Source of the DNA: Posidonia oceanica
Taxonomy: Eukaryota > Streptophyta > Magnoliopsida > Alismatales > Posidoniaceae
Assembly (NCBI GenBank): GCA_037176725.1
Contig: JAZBRS010000050.1
Location: 19,176,001 to 19,240,000 of the forward strand
Direction: 5' to 3'
Length of the DNA stretch: 64,000 nt
Positions 34,101 through 45,375 of the stretch are shown in pieces; the first letter of the stretch is position 1; each line of letters starts with the position of its first letter. The notes under the pieces are model-generated. The model searched no databases. It was not told where the DNA came from and was given only the letters and a program-made list of their open reading frames with translations. A program made the translations under genes and the position numbers.

Positions 34101-36959
34101 GGACGAACCTTCTGAAACTCTGTGGAACTCCGGCGACCGCTCCAGTCCGTTCCAGGCCGCGTCGACCTCCGCCGATCGTCGTCCGACCTCCGCCCGGAGC
34201 AGGAGCAGCTCTCCCGCCGGTCTGCACGCCTCCAGCATCCCTGTGCCAGCGGTCGCGGGCACTGGCAGCTTGCTGCTACAGTGTCCACGGCCGTCGGCCG
34301 TCTACTGTTGTTTTATTTTTCTCTGGCTATAGTTTTTTGGTGAACATTGCATATTTGGTCCAAGTTTCTGTCATTTTACATTCCAGTCCTTATTTCATTT
34401 AATCTGCTATTATTTTGAATGGAAATCATATTAAATTGCATGATCTATTTATGGTTTTTAGTATTTGCAGTTTAGTCCATTTACTGTGCTTTCTAGTTAT
34501 AAAAAGTTTAAGTTTAGCCCATCTGTTTTTCATTTTAGCATCTGAGTCTTGCAGTAGTTTATTTAATTTTAATGTGTTAATTTTGCCTTATAATATTGCA
34601 TTCTGTGTCCCTGTTTTTTCTCATTTTTGCATTCTAGTCCTCTACACTGTAGAACTTAGGTTTTATTTTTAATTTCTGCTTGTTGCATTGCACATTTGTC
34701 CCTCTGTTTTTTCATTTTTGCATATAGGTCCTTTTTAAATGCACAGTAGTCTTCTGCATGCATATTTAGCTTATTGCATTGCATTTTCAACCCTGCATAT
34801 TGTGAAAATTGCATGTCAGTCCACAGTCAGTGTTTTCAGTGCATATTTTGCATACTAAATTGCATTTTTGACCCTGCATGATTTGAAAATTACACATAGG
34901 TCCCTTGTATCCTTATAAAAATCATTTAAATGCATGTTTTGACTCCGAAATTGCATTTTAGCCCCCCATGTTTGCAAAATTGCATGTAGGTCCCCCACTT
35001 GCATTCCCAGACTCCATAAGACCCTGTTTTTCTCGAAAAATTGCATTTTAGACCCCGAAGTTTTCAAAATTGCATTCTGACTTGCAACATGTTTTCAAAA
35101 CCTCCCCTAATGCATACCCACTTTTAAAAATTGCATTTCAATCCCAATCCTTCGCAAAACAGTATGCAACCCCCCTGTTTTTCAAAACCCCTGCCTGAAA
35201 GCCCCAACCTTTTTCAAACCTTTGCATTTAAGCCCGCCTTTTTAAAAAGATAGCATTTGAACCCCAGTTTTTCTAAAAATCTCCTTGTGTCTTTTCTTAC
35301 TTCCTGCAAGCATTTGCATTCATATAGTCTTGCATTTAGCATCTTTTGCACACACCAAAGCCCCTTAGCTCCCTTTCACTTGGGAGGACCTTTTTGCACA
35401 CCCCTAGGACCTCCTGAACACTTAGATCTGTTCTTCTCCCCTGTTCTGGCCCTCTGCCTTGAAGCTGCGATATCTTCCAATCCGGCCGTTGGATCTTCTC
35501 AAACAAGCTACCCAGACGACCGCGGCGAAGCACTCTTCAGCATGGACCAAGTGGATTTCAGATCAGGCTCCAGGATTTCCAGGTATGTCCTCCTGAACCC
35601 CTGCATTGCATTCGTTTGCATAGCATTTGCATTATTTGCTTTGTTTTCGCTTTCCATCTCTTTGAGCATGTAGAATAGGACCTCCCCTTCCTGTCTATCA
35701 ACTCAGATCCCCGTTTCGCGTACTCTTGGGTGTTTTGTGTTGTGTTTTCCCTGGATTCACTACTTAATGCGACTTCCTTCCCCCTTTTCCACGATCCGAT
35801 CGCATCGCGAGCTTTGGGCAGCATGCGAGATAGATCGTGGAGCGGTTTAGTGGGAAACGGTCACAAAGAAGCGGTAATCCCTCCGTTTGCTCACTCTCCC
35901 CTCTAGTAGGTCTTCACACCTACTCTGTGTGGCCCCAAACGGTGCCTGTTCTCACACATGCGCCGTTTTACCCCTCCTTTTGCTCCTTCTAATCTTTCTT
36001 CTTGCATTTGCATTTGCATGGCTTTTCCGAAGTTTTATCTCGCCGCTTTTGGCACCGTTTTGCGTGCCTGCTTTGTTTTGGCACCGTTTTACGTGCCTGC
36101 TTTGCCTTTGCGCCGTTTCGCGCGTTCGCTTTCGTTTTGGCACCGTTTTGCGTGCCTGCTTTGCTTTTGCGCCGTTTTGCGCGCTCGCCTCTTCTTTTGC
36201 ACCGTTTTGCATGCCGCTCTCCTTCTTTTGCACCGTTTTGCGTGCCGTCTTGCTTTTCGCCTGTTTTTACGTGCCGCTCTTATTTCTTGCCTCGTTTTGC
36301 GCGTTTTACGCCGTTTTCCCTTGCATGTCGATCGCATTGCATGGTTTTACCGTTGTTTTGCATTTTTCGCTTGCATTTGCATATAAGGCTGTGATGCTTA
36401 CTGCCTGGAGTTCTCACGAGCTGGGTTTCGCCTGATTCGGAACACAGACAGCGTAGCTGAGCACTTAGAGAGCACGTTTACTTCCTTGCTTTGCATCCTT
36501 CCACTTAGAGCACACCTTGAGCATTCATTTAGGCATTCATAGGCACATAGGCATTCAAATCTGCATTTCCCTGCGTATGTGAGCGTAAGCCTAGAAAGAC
36601 CGATTCTCGGGCGTGTCGGGGGTGCCTAACACCTTCCCCGCGCGTAACAAGAGTCCTTGCCCAGTCTTTTGGCCCGCAATGACCATATCGCCCTTATCCT
36701 AGGCTAGAGTCATCTCATTTGCATTCATTTGCATTTGTTTTCTTTTGCATTGCTTTGCTTTGCATTTCTTGCTTGGATTTGCGTGTTTAATCCACGCATT
36801 TCCCCCGGTTTTCCTTGTCTTCCGTTAATAGACATGGTGGCGACTCTGATTTGTCTTATCTTCCTCTTTTCTCCTCGATTTTAAGTGTTTTCGAGTTGAG
36901 CCTCTTCCTCGGATCAATCGCCGCTAATAGTAAGCCTGATTTCGATTGGGATTACTACA
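31142..36959 (+). mobile_element. Solo LTR S2 (5818 bp), Tat clade
   Basis: It begins TGTTGACACCCC and ends GGGATTACTACA, is flanked on both sides by GATAG, and splits the hairpin array of B. There is no primer binding site or polypurine tract. Same block order as the other long LTRs: AT-rich 31850-32640, GGGCCC/CAGCCC near 32728-32745, GC-rich 32800-34310, donor-like CTCAG|GTGATT at 33859, T-rich 34330-35260, minisatellite 36040-36310, conserved 3' core from about 36389 with PBS-like TGGCGACTCTG at 36838. It shares with LTR E an extra segment at about 35668-35960. No supportable genes inside. Confidence 0.93.
36040..36310 (+). repeat. Minisatellite in S2 (short array)
   Basis: Roughly eight units around GGCACCGTTTTGCGTGCC, the shortest clear version of the array among the long LTRs. 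Confidence 0.8.
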
Positions 36960-37480
36960 GATAGTTACTGGATATCAGCCGTATAACGCAAACCCGTGAT
37001 AGTTTTGGATATCAGCCCAGGATGAGTTTTGGATCATCAGCCAGAGAATGATAGTTTACGGTCCTATCAACCGGAAAGGGTATTTGCGAGTGATAGTTAC
37101 TGGATATCAGCCGTATAATGCAATTGCGAGTGATAGTTTTGGATATCAGCCCAGGATGAGTTTTGGATCATCGGCCAGAGAATGATAGTTTACGGTCCTA
37201 TCAACCGGAAAGAGCAATTGCAAGGGAAAGTTACTGGATATCAGCCGTATAACGTAATTGCCAGTGATAGTTTTGGTTATCAGCCTAGGATGAGTTTTGG
37301 ATCATCAGCCAAAGAATGATAGTTTACGGTCCTATCAACCGGAAAGGGGCAATTACGAGTGACAGTTACTGGATGTCAGCCGTATAACACAACTGCAGGA
37401 TAGTTTTGGATATCAACCCAGGATGAGTTTTGGATCATCAGCCAGAGAATGATAGTTTACGGTCCTATCAACCGGAAAGA
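36960..37480 (-). repeat. Hairpin repeat array of B, part 2
   Basis: Continuation of the array at 30738-31141, beginning with the second GATAG. The GTTACTGG landmark recurs near 36963, 37095, 37229 and 37364, so the unit is 132-135 bp. Confidence 0.88.
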
Positions 37481-38096
37481 GCAGTGATTGATTGATTGAT
37501 TGATAAGATATCGAACTTATCGGCCGGCGAAGAGAGAGGGGTGATAAGATATCGGACTTATCGGCCGGCAAAGAGGAAATAAAGGAATGATAAGATATCG
37601 GACTTATCGGTCGGCAAAAGGAAAGAAATGATAAGATATCGGACTTATCGACCGGCAAAGAGGGGATAAAGGAATGATAAGATATCGGACTTATCGGTCG
37701 GCAAAAGGAAAGAAATGATAAGATATCGGACCTATCGACCGGTAAAAGGAAAGAGATGATAAGATATCGGACTTATCGGTCGGCAAAGAGGAAATAAAGG
37801 AATGATAAGATATCGGACTTATCGGCCGGCAAACGGAAAGAAATGATAAGATATCGGACTTATCGGCCGGTAAAAGGAAAGAGATGACAAGATATCGGAC
37901 TTATCGGCCGGCAAAGAGGAAATAAAGGAATGATAAGATATCGGACCTATCGACCGGTAAAAGGAAAGAGATGATAAGATATCGGACTTATCGGCCGGCA
38001 AATGAATAAAGAATAGAATGATAAGATATCGGACTTATCGGCCGGCAAAGAGGAAAGAGATGATAAGATATCGGACTTATCGACCGGCAAGGAGGA
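37481..38096 (-). repeat. Second hairpin array of B (GATAAG ... CTTATC units)
   Basis: About 14 units of 40-50 bp. Each holds GATAAGATATCGGACTTATC (arms GATAAG and CTTATC) followed by GGCCGG or GACCGG and a purine-rich spacer. In two units CTTATC is replaced by CCTATC. The array lies between the large-unit array and the 12-bp hairpin at 38141. Confidence 0.88.
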
Positions 38097-38140
38097 AGGG
38101 GATGGTAAGGATGAGATACTGCAGGGCATCTGAAAAGATG

Positions 38141-38167
38141 CCCCTGGTATCAGGATGATACCAGGGG
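38141..38167 (-). other. Perfect 12-bp hairpin in the 3' region of B
   Basis: CCCCTGGTATCA, a 3-nt loop, then TGATACCAGGGG. In the sense of B the loop is TCC. The same stem and loop occur in C at 52089-52115, and degenerate copies occur in D. It could act in the RNA (export, stability, 3' processing); the function is unknown. Confidence 0.8.
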
Positions 38168-38547
38168 TCGGCCGAAGCGTCCCTGGCATCGAAAAGCGAA
38201 GGATGGACAAAACTGACGTGTTTGTCAAACGGGTAGTTCGAGGGTACCAGCCTGACGGAGACTCAGCTGGGGATGTCTGGTAGCAGGATTTGACGGCGCG
38301 GGTCCGCAGAGGTCCCGGAGTCTGGGTCGTTTGCTGAGGACTTTCCTGCGTCATGTGGGCAACAAGTCGGGCCAGGGGCCTCCGGATATGAGTGGTAAGG
38401 AGCATGGAATGCATTAATCAGCTTTGAAATGCGAGCAGCCAGCACAAAGCACTTTTGCATTGATAGAACTATTGATTACACGCCTATGGCAGGCCAGAAA
38501 ATACAACATGACTCGAAAGGAAACTGAGTGACAGCTGCATAACGGCT
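38168..38547 (-). other. Spacer between the DUF7745-like ORF and the hairpin arrays
   Basis: It holds GGTACCAGCCTGACG and CCCTGGCATC motifs related to the repeats at 51980-52470 of C, and no supportable gene. Confidence 0.5.
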
Positions 38548-39786
38548 CTAGCTGGTTCGGGCCTTCTTTGATTTTCCAGAGTCAGGGAATAAGGGACTGC
38601 TTGGCGGGATTTCATCGATGGGCCAGAGGTCCTGCACCTCGGTGATGTACTCAGGAGTACACCCTATGCCTCTTGTAGCCGCGATGTCTGTTGATCGCAC
38701 TCCATGCTGCATCAGGTTGGCCAGTTCCTTCGTTGGGGCAATTGTACTGAGGGGATATGTTTGAAGGAGCCCTGGTGCTGTGCTGTCGACAAAGGCGTCC
38801 TGCTGGAAGCCGAACTGGCGCATGACTCTGATAGGGTGGTATTCCACACCTGCGGTGAATCCTGGCAGCACAATCAGCCGCATGTCGCGTGTGCTGAAGA
38901 AGACAGTGAATGGTTCGGCCATAGAAGGGATGATGCGCCAAGTTATTGTGTCATCTGCCAGCCCTGATAGCCTCTCGTATTCTTCCTTGACGCTCTTAAT
39001 TGTCTTGGCATGGCCGCTGTTGCAGTAGGCCTCAAAAGCATGTACTTGGGGGCGCAGAAGGTCTATCTCGGTGTGTGCGGCTAGCCAGACCTGAATAAGT
39101 GCTCCGCAACCATGAAAGTGGCGGCAGCGATGCGAAATGTGGTCTAGTCCGTGGTACGTTTCTGCCAGAACAATCGGTACCAGGTCTATCTGGCGAGTCA
39201 CCACAGCGAGTGCTATTTCAACGATCTCGACAACCACCGTCGTCTTGCCATGAGTAAAGACCAGCTCGCCTAGGAAACGGGTAACAAATCCTCGGAGCCA
39301 TAGCTTGTCTCCAAGTTCAGCGTGCTTTTCCACAGTATCATCAAAATATGCTAGGCGAAGTTGGGGCGTGGGCCCGCTGGTGCAAATCAGTCTTTGCTGG
39401 CAACTTCGGGTAGAGAGCCCAGTCAGCTGTTTCAGGACCGCAATGTATCCGTCACGCCTCATGAAGATGGGTGGTCCCAAGATCTTGGAAAAGCCACAGA
39501 TCCGGCGCACTTCCTCCAGTGTAGGTGTTAATTCAGTTCTGCCAAAACGGAAGACATGGTGTGCCGATTTCCAGAACCTCGCAGCAGCGCACAGAAGATG
39601 GCGGCTCACTTCTACATCAGCAGCCTTCAACAATTTGGTTGGAATGCCCCATAGGCGCAGCTTCTCGCAGTCATCTTTGGTAAGCTTGCTGATCCACTCT
39701 CGCAGGATCTCAGAATAGTGTGTCGGGGTCACCAGAGTGGGGAAATCCATTGCGTAGATTGCAGAACGTAGGCAGACGGCTGTCAC
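38548..39786 (-). CDS. DUF7745-like (plant mobile domain-related) protein encoded downstream of pol in B
   Basis: A frame of 412 codons without interruption; the first codon of the longest version is GTG (39786). The first ATG is at 39750 (MDFPTLVTPTHYSEILREW), giving 400 residues, and I prefer that start. The pattern resembles the DUF7745/plant mobile domain proteins common in plant genomes and transposons: AARFWKSAHHVFRFG, then ELTPTLEEVRRICGF (about residues 55-95 from the GTG), and later LAETYHGLDHISHRC and GALIQVWLAAH (about 205-235). The C-terminus is short and basic (SGKSKKARTS). It lies in the sense of B, after integrase and before the 3' LTR, so it is an extra ORF of the element or a captured host gene. 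The function of the family is unknown to me. No stop interrupts it, although pol in the same element has six. The identification is by eye. Confidence 0.72.
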   Translation of the reverse strand: MTAVCLRSAIYAMDFPTLVTPTHYSEILREWISKLTKDDCEKLRLWGIPTKLLKAADVEVSRHLLCAAARFWKSAHHVFRFGRTELTPTLEEVRRICGFSKILGPPIFMRRDGYIAVLKQLTGLSTRSCQQRLICTSGPTPQLRLAYFDDTVEKHAELGDKLWLRGFVTRFLGELVFTHGKTTVVVEIVEIALAVVTRQIDLVPIVLAETYHGLDHISHRCRHFHGCGALIQVWLAAHTEIDLLRPQVHAFEAYCNSGHAKTIKSVKEEYERLSGLADDTITWRIIPSMAEPFTVFFSTRDMRLIVLPGFTAGVEYHPIRVMRQFGFQQDAFVDSTAPGLLQTYPLSTIAPTKELANLMQHGVRSTDIAATRGIGCTPEYITEVQDLWPIDEIPPSSPLFPDSGKSKKARTS

Positions 39787-40333
39787 AAAATCTTCAGATA
39801 CCTGTCGCCAAGACTATGAATTGTCAGATCTCATACAGGCACAAAACTACTGATTGAAAGCAGATTCTGAAGCTGGTAAAACAGTTCAATACATCCAACA
39901 GTAAACATCCAGATTATGGCAATTAAACACATAAAAGCAAAAGGATTCTGTTGGTGCGGCGGGGACTGGCAGGAGCTCTGGGTCGTCACGGCCTGATGAT
40001 GCCAACGCGTGCTGAGTAGGAGTACTGTCTCAGTGCTGGAGCAAGCTTTGCAAAGTAGAATGATTAGAGGGAAGGGAGATGATTGGAAATGCGGATGCAT
40101 GCATGATTGGTGTAGTTTGCCCTCAGCATCGGGAGTGCTTTGGTGCCTGCTGTATAGGAAGGGAGCGGTCTCTAACTCACTGGACTCTACTCAGACTCCT
40201 AACTTGGTGGCACTCTAGGAAAGGGTGTTGGTGATGTTTGGTGGTGGTGTAGAGAGGACAGGCTCCATGCCAAACTCTCAAGGACTTACACTCACTCCTA
40301 CCTTTTCCTTCCCTTTTAATGTCGGTGTGCAGG
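39787..40333 (-). other. Region upstream of the DUF7745-like ORF
   Basis: On the minus strand it runs from the C insertion point towards the ORF and has no long frame. It holds an acceptor-like pyrimidine-rich stretch ending in CTTGGCGACAG|GT just before the ORF, and a GACATTAAAAGGG stretch near the insertion point that could be a promoter element. Whether the ORF is made from a spliced element transcript or its own promoter cannot be decided here. Confidence 0.45.
40329..40333. repeat. Target site duplication of C, left copy (GCAGG)
   Basis: GCAGG directly precedes TGTTGACA at 40334 and recurs at 59491-59495 directly after the 3' LTR. Confidence 0.92.
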
Positions 40334-41819
40334 TGTTGACACCCCATTTCGACAGGCTGGATCGATTGGAACCCTGTGGTGGCTGCTGAACCCAAGTCTA
40401 GACCCAAACCCACGCCTTTCTCTCCTTCTTTCCCCTCAAAACAAGCCCAAACTCAACTTAGGATTACCCCCCTTTTCCGAACCTGAAAACTAACCAAAAT
40501 CCATAGGAAAACTCACCCCTGATGACTTAGCAAACCTACCAAAAAGCCCACAAAAATTCAAATCAGAACCCCTCCCAAAAATCCTAGGAAACTTAGGCAA
40601 AGCTACCCTTTTTCTACACCTCAAAACTCCTCCAAAAATTTCTCAAAACTAAACCAAAACCCTGGAACCAAAACTAGAAACTCTAGACCCCACACCCGCC
40701 AAGTTTCACCCCTTTCCAAGACCTCTAAGCCCCCCTTTTGGCCAAATTATCGTTTTCTCTCTCCGGGATTATCATTTTCTCTCTCCTCTCTCTCTCCTGA
40801 TTATCCTCCTCCCTTTCACCCCCTTTTCTCCCACTTTCTTGCCTGGCTGTGGCCCCCCTTTGTACTTCTATCTCTTCTCTATCTTATTTCTTTTTTTACT
40901 TTATTTTTAGCATTTTCCTTGATTTTTAAAAAAAATCGTTTCCTCCAACTCATCTCTTTTCCCCTTTATTCCTCCTTTTTTCCTCTTCTTCTTCCTTCTC
41001 TTTTCCTCTTCCTTTCCTTTGCTAAAACCCATAAAAAACCCTAAAAATCTCTAAAACTCTAAAACATAAGAGAAACAAACCAGAACTCTAAGAAAATAAT
41101 TAAAAAACATTAAACGAACAATTAAAAACCTAAAACTAACTAAATCAAGCCAAGATAGAAAATCAAAGATGCAAGCTAAAAAATGCAAAACAAACCAAAA
41201 TAAAATGCTGAAAAATCAAGAAAAAAAATAAAATAAAATCAAAACCCACCAAAAGTGAAAACCCTATCAAAAGAATTAAAAAATAGACCCTAAAAAGAAG
41301 TAAAACAATTAAAAACACTAAGATAAACAATTGATAAAAAGAAAAAGCTTAATTTACAAATCTAAGAAAAAACAATTTAAGAACTTAATTAACAAGAAAA
41401 TGAGAAACACATTAAAAAGATTTAACAAAATTTAATCAAACAAGAGAAACCTAATTAAAAAAAACATCAAGAAAACTTAAATAAAAAAAAAAACCAAAAA
41501 CATAACTCAAAAAGGCTTAAGAAAGAAAACCCTAAAAAGACTAGAATCGAAAAGCCCAAAACCCATTCTAATTAATATGAAAATAAATCCTAAAAATCCT
41601 AATTAATATCCTAAATGCTTAACAAGAAAAACACAATTTTAAGAACAATTTAAAAAAGACTTAACAATACTTAATCAAGTGGAAAACGAATTAAAAAACA
41701 AAAGAAACCCTAAAACCCTAATCAAGCCCAAAACCCCTTTAAACCACACTAATTAACCTAAAAACAGTCATTAAAAAATTTAATCAAGACCCTAACCTAC
41801 AACACAATCACACTAATAT

Positions 41820-42000
41820 TTTACTTATTTTTCTTCTTTTTTTCCTAATTTATTTCTCCCCTTTCTTCTCCTCCATTTCTCTTCCTCCTCTTATCCTTTT
41901 TTCTTTTTTTCTCTCTGCTGGGCCCGTCAGCCCGTTTCCTTTCTTTTTTTTTTCTTTTTTTCAAATCCGCGGCCCAGCCCACGGTCACAGTCCTCTTCTT
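41820..42000 (+). promoter_or_regulatory. Candidate promoter region in the LTR of C
   Basis: An AT-rich stretch (TAATATTTTACTTATTTTT) passes into long pyrimidine runs and then two motifs, GCTGGGCCCGTCAGCCCG and GCGGCCCAGCCCACGG. TGGGCC/GGCCCA motifs and pyrimidine patches are common at plant promoters. The arrangement recurs in S1 (6714-6775), S2 (32728-32785) and E (about 1365-1440), and in reverse in B (about 28520-28580). No good TATA box is visible, so this is an inference. Confidence 0.35.
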
Positions 42001-43200
42001 CCTCCTTCCCTCCGCACAGTACATCCTCCTCTCCTTCTGCAACCGCTCCTGCCACTGTCAGCGTCTCAGCTTCCTGCCATTGCCAGGCCTGCGCTCGCAC
42101 GCCTTCTGCCCGGACCGGACCGGCGTGCGCCGCATCGCGTCCGTGCTCCTGCCACCGCCCCCTCGGCATTCAATTGCCACAGCCAGACCTGCAAAACCAG
42201 AGAAAGGAGAACCATCAGAACCTTAACTGAGAGGGAGAAAAAGGGAGAAGGACCAGAAGTGAGGAAGACCCCCGGCAGAACCGAACTCGTGTGTGCAATC
42301 CCAACCAGAGAGAGCGACCTGAGAGAGAATTCCAGAGCGTTCTTCCCCATCTCAAACAACCTCCTCCTTCCCCGACTGCATTCTTGAATTCCAGAGGGAA
42401 GAGAACCAGGAGAGAGCAGTCGGAGAGAGTCCTTGGCATCCCGGAGAGAGGTCACCCATTCCAGAGCCAATCTCCACCTGAAGCCTTCTCCTTTCTTCTC
42501 AGAAATCCCCAGAAAATCCTCCCTTTTCTATTCCAGTAATCCGACACCACTTCAAGCCTCCATCCTTCTCCCAATTTCTCCCCCAAATTCACCCAGCAAC
42601 CAGTCATTTGCCTTCGTCATTTCCCAACCATTTCACCACCTGAAACCACCCTGAAACACCCTCAGACCACCCGACATTCCATCTGAAAGCCAGCAGCAAC
42701 CCACTTCGTAATTCCCTCCACTCCAGCCCGCAACCTTCTTCCCAACTCCACCCAGAGATTCACTGAACCTCCACCTTTCCAGAGCACCCGGCCTCAAGCC
42801 CGGTCATCCCCCACAGCCTGCAAATCCCACTACAAACAGTTACCCCTCCTACTGTCCAGAAATCGGCCAACCTTCCAAATCCCCTCCACACTCTCTAGAA
42901 CCATAACCCAGCCATCCAGATCGACTCTCCAGACCTCCAGCTACCTCCTGGAGGGCTTCACTCCACCGGACGAGCAGCAAACAAGGCCCCCCACCTCCGG
43001 CAGCAACCTGAGAACCCAAGAACTCCAGATTCTTCTCCGGGCTCCAAAGCATCCGTCCGATCGCCCAGAAAGCACTGGAAGCTCGCTCTGAACCAGCTCC
43101 AACCTCTGCGAGCGCCCGACAGTCACCGCTGCAACTGCACAGACGACGCCGACCAGCTCCGGTACTGCTGAGGTCGGGAGGACGCACCAAACGCGGGAAA

Positions 43201-43206
43201 AGGTAA
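43201..43206 (+). promoter_or_regulatory. Candidate splice donor in the LTR of C
   Basis: AG|GTAATT marks the end of the GC-rich block, followed by T-rich sequence. Equivalent sites occur at 2339 (CAG|GTAATT), 7804 (CAG|GTAACC), 14011 (CG|GTAAGT), 33859 (CAG|GTGATT) and 56615. Confidence 0.4.
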
Positions 43207-44869
43207 TTCTTCACCTCCTCAGCTCTCTCTCCTTCCCCTGCTGCTTTTCCACCGCTTAGAAGTAGGTTTTTTGGTCCGCCTACTCCGTTTTCTGCTCGCC
43301 GGTTAGACCTTCTTCTCCGGCGCCGTCCTCCGATCTTCCCGACGCTCTAGCCAGCGGAACGCCGTCCCGGTGACCCCTGGAGCTCCGCACGAACGTCAGC
43401 AGCTGCCTCCTCCGTTAAGCGCCTCCACAGCCCCCCCTGTGCCGGCGGTCGTGAGGTCCAGTAGCTCACTGCTACAATACTCACCTCCGCCGGCGGTCAC
43501 TGTGCATTTATTTTTACAGTTATATAGTTTTTTGTGTGAATATTGCATGATTTGCTTAAGTTTTTTTATTTTTGCGTTTCAGTCCTTCTGTCATTTAAGT
43601 TGCTTTGTTTTTAATTTAAAACCATGCTAAATCGCTTTAAGTATTTCTGTTCTTCTGTATTTACATTCCAGTCCTTTTACTATGCTGTTTAGTTATAAAA
43701 TTTTGTGCTTTAGCCCTTCTGGTTTCTTTTTTTGCACATAGGTCCTGCAGTAGATCATTTCATTTAAATGCATTAACTTTACCATATAATATTGCATTCT
43801 GTGTCCCTGCATTTTACTGTTTTTGCATTTAGGTCCCATGCACTGTAGTAACTTAGGGTTTATTTCCTTATTTTGCATACTGCATTGCATATTTGCCCCT
43901 CTGATTTTTTCTTTTTGCATTTAGGTCCATTTTAAATGCACAGTAATCATTTTGCATGCATTTTAGCTTATTGCATTGCATTTTCAACCCTGCATTTTCA
44001 AAAAATTGCATGTCAGTCCATCATCTGTGATTTCAGAGTATATTTTGCATATAAAATTGCATTTTTGACCCTGCATGATTTCAAAATGACACATAGGTCC
44101 TTTGCATCCCTTTAAAATCATGTAAAATGCCTGTTTTGCCCTTAAAATTGCATTTTAGCTCCCATGTTTGCAAAATTGCACGTAGGCCCTCCACTTGCAT
44201 TCCCAGACTCCCCAGAACCCTGTTTTCTGGAAAATTTGCACTTTAGCCCCTGATATTTCCAAAATTGCACTTTGATTTGCCATTGCTTTCAAAACTCCCC
44301 TGACGCATACCCCCTTTTTTAAAATTGCATTCTAAAGCCTATTCTTTGCAAAATTACCCTCTGTCTCCTCCTGTTTTCAAAACCCCTGTCTGTGGGCCCC
44401 AATCCTTTTCAAAACTTTGCATTTAAACCCCTTTTCTTTTTTAAAAATAGCATTTAAACTCCTGTTTTTCTGAAAATCATCCTTCTTGCCTTTTCTGCTT
44501 CTTGCATGCATTCTGCATTCTGCATTCATTTAGGCTTGCATTTAGCATCCCTTTGCACACACTAAGTCCCTTTAGCTCCCTTTCACTTGGGAGGACCTCT
44601 TTACACACCCCTAGGACCCCCTGAACACTTAGATCTGTTCTTCTCCCCTGTTCTGGCCCTCCTGCCTTGAAGCTGCGATATCTTCCAATCTGACCGTTGG
44701 ATCTCCCCAAATAAGCTGCCAGAGCGACCCCGGCGGAGCATTCTTCAGCATGGACCAACCGGATTTCAGATCAGGCTTCGGGTGCCCAAGGTAAGTCCCC
44801 CTGAACTTCGGCAGTATTGTTTTGCATATCATTTGCATCGCATGGTTTTTGCGCACTCTTTTTCGCTTT

Positions 44870-45375
44870 GTCTTGCACCGTTTTGCGTGCCGCTTCTTTG
44901 TCTTGCGCCGTTTTGCGTGCCCTTTGGTTTTCTCGTCCTGTTTTGCGTGCAGTTCTGTTTTCTCGCACCGTTTTGCATGCCCTTTGGTTTTCTTGCTCCG
45001 TTTTACGTGCAGTTCTGTTTTCTCGCTCCGTTTTACGTGCCCTTTGGTTTTCTTGCTCCGTTTTGTGCGTAGTTCTGTTTTCTCGCACCGTTTTACGTGC
45101 CGCTTCTTTGTCTTGCACCGTTTTGTGTGCCCTTTGGTTTTCTTGCTCCGTTTTGCATGCAGCTTCGTTTTCCCTCACCGTTTTGCGTGCCCTCTCGTTT
45201 TCTCGCCCCGTTTTGCGTGCCGCTTTGTTTTCTTGCTTTGTTTTGCGCCCCTTTTCGTTTTCCTACACTGTTTCGCGTTCTTGTTCTGTTTCTCGCATCG
45301 TTTTGCGTGTCGGCCTCGTTCCTTGCATCGTTTTGCGTTCTTGCTTCGTTTCTCGCATCGTTTCACGTGTTTTGC
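44870..45375 (+). repeat. 30-bp minisatellite in the 5' LTR of C
   Basis: About 16 units of 30 bp, such as CCGTTTTGCGTGCC plus CTTTGGTTTTCTTGCT, in clear 30/60-bp register. The repeat causes the overlapping frames of 211, 212 and 145 codons here and in the 3' LTR. Confidence 0.9.

Noticed and set aside
42066..43214. Frames of 121-134 codons in the GC-rich LTR block, present again at 55478-56626
   Set aside because: They repeat only because the two LTRs are copies. They have no domain and are not preserved in S1, S2 or E.
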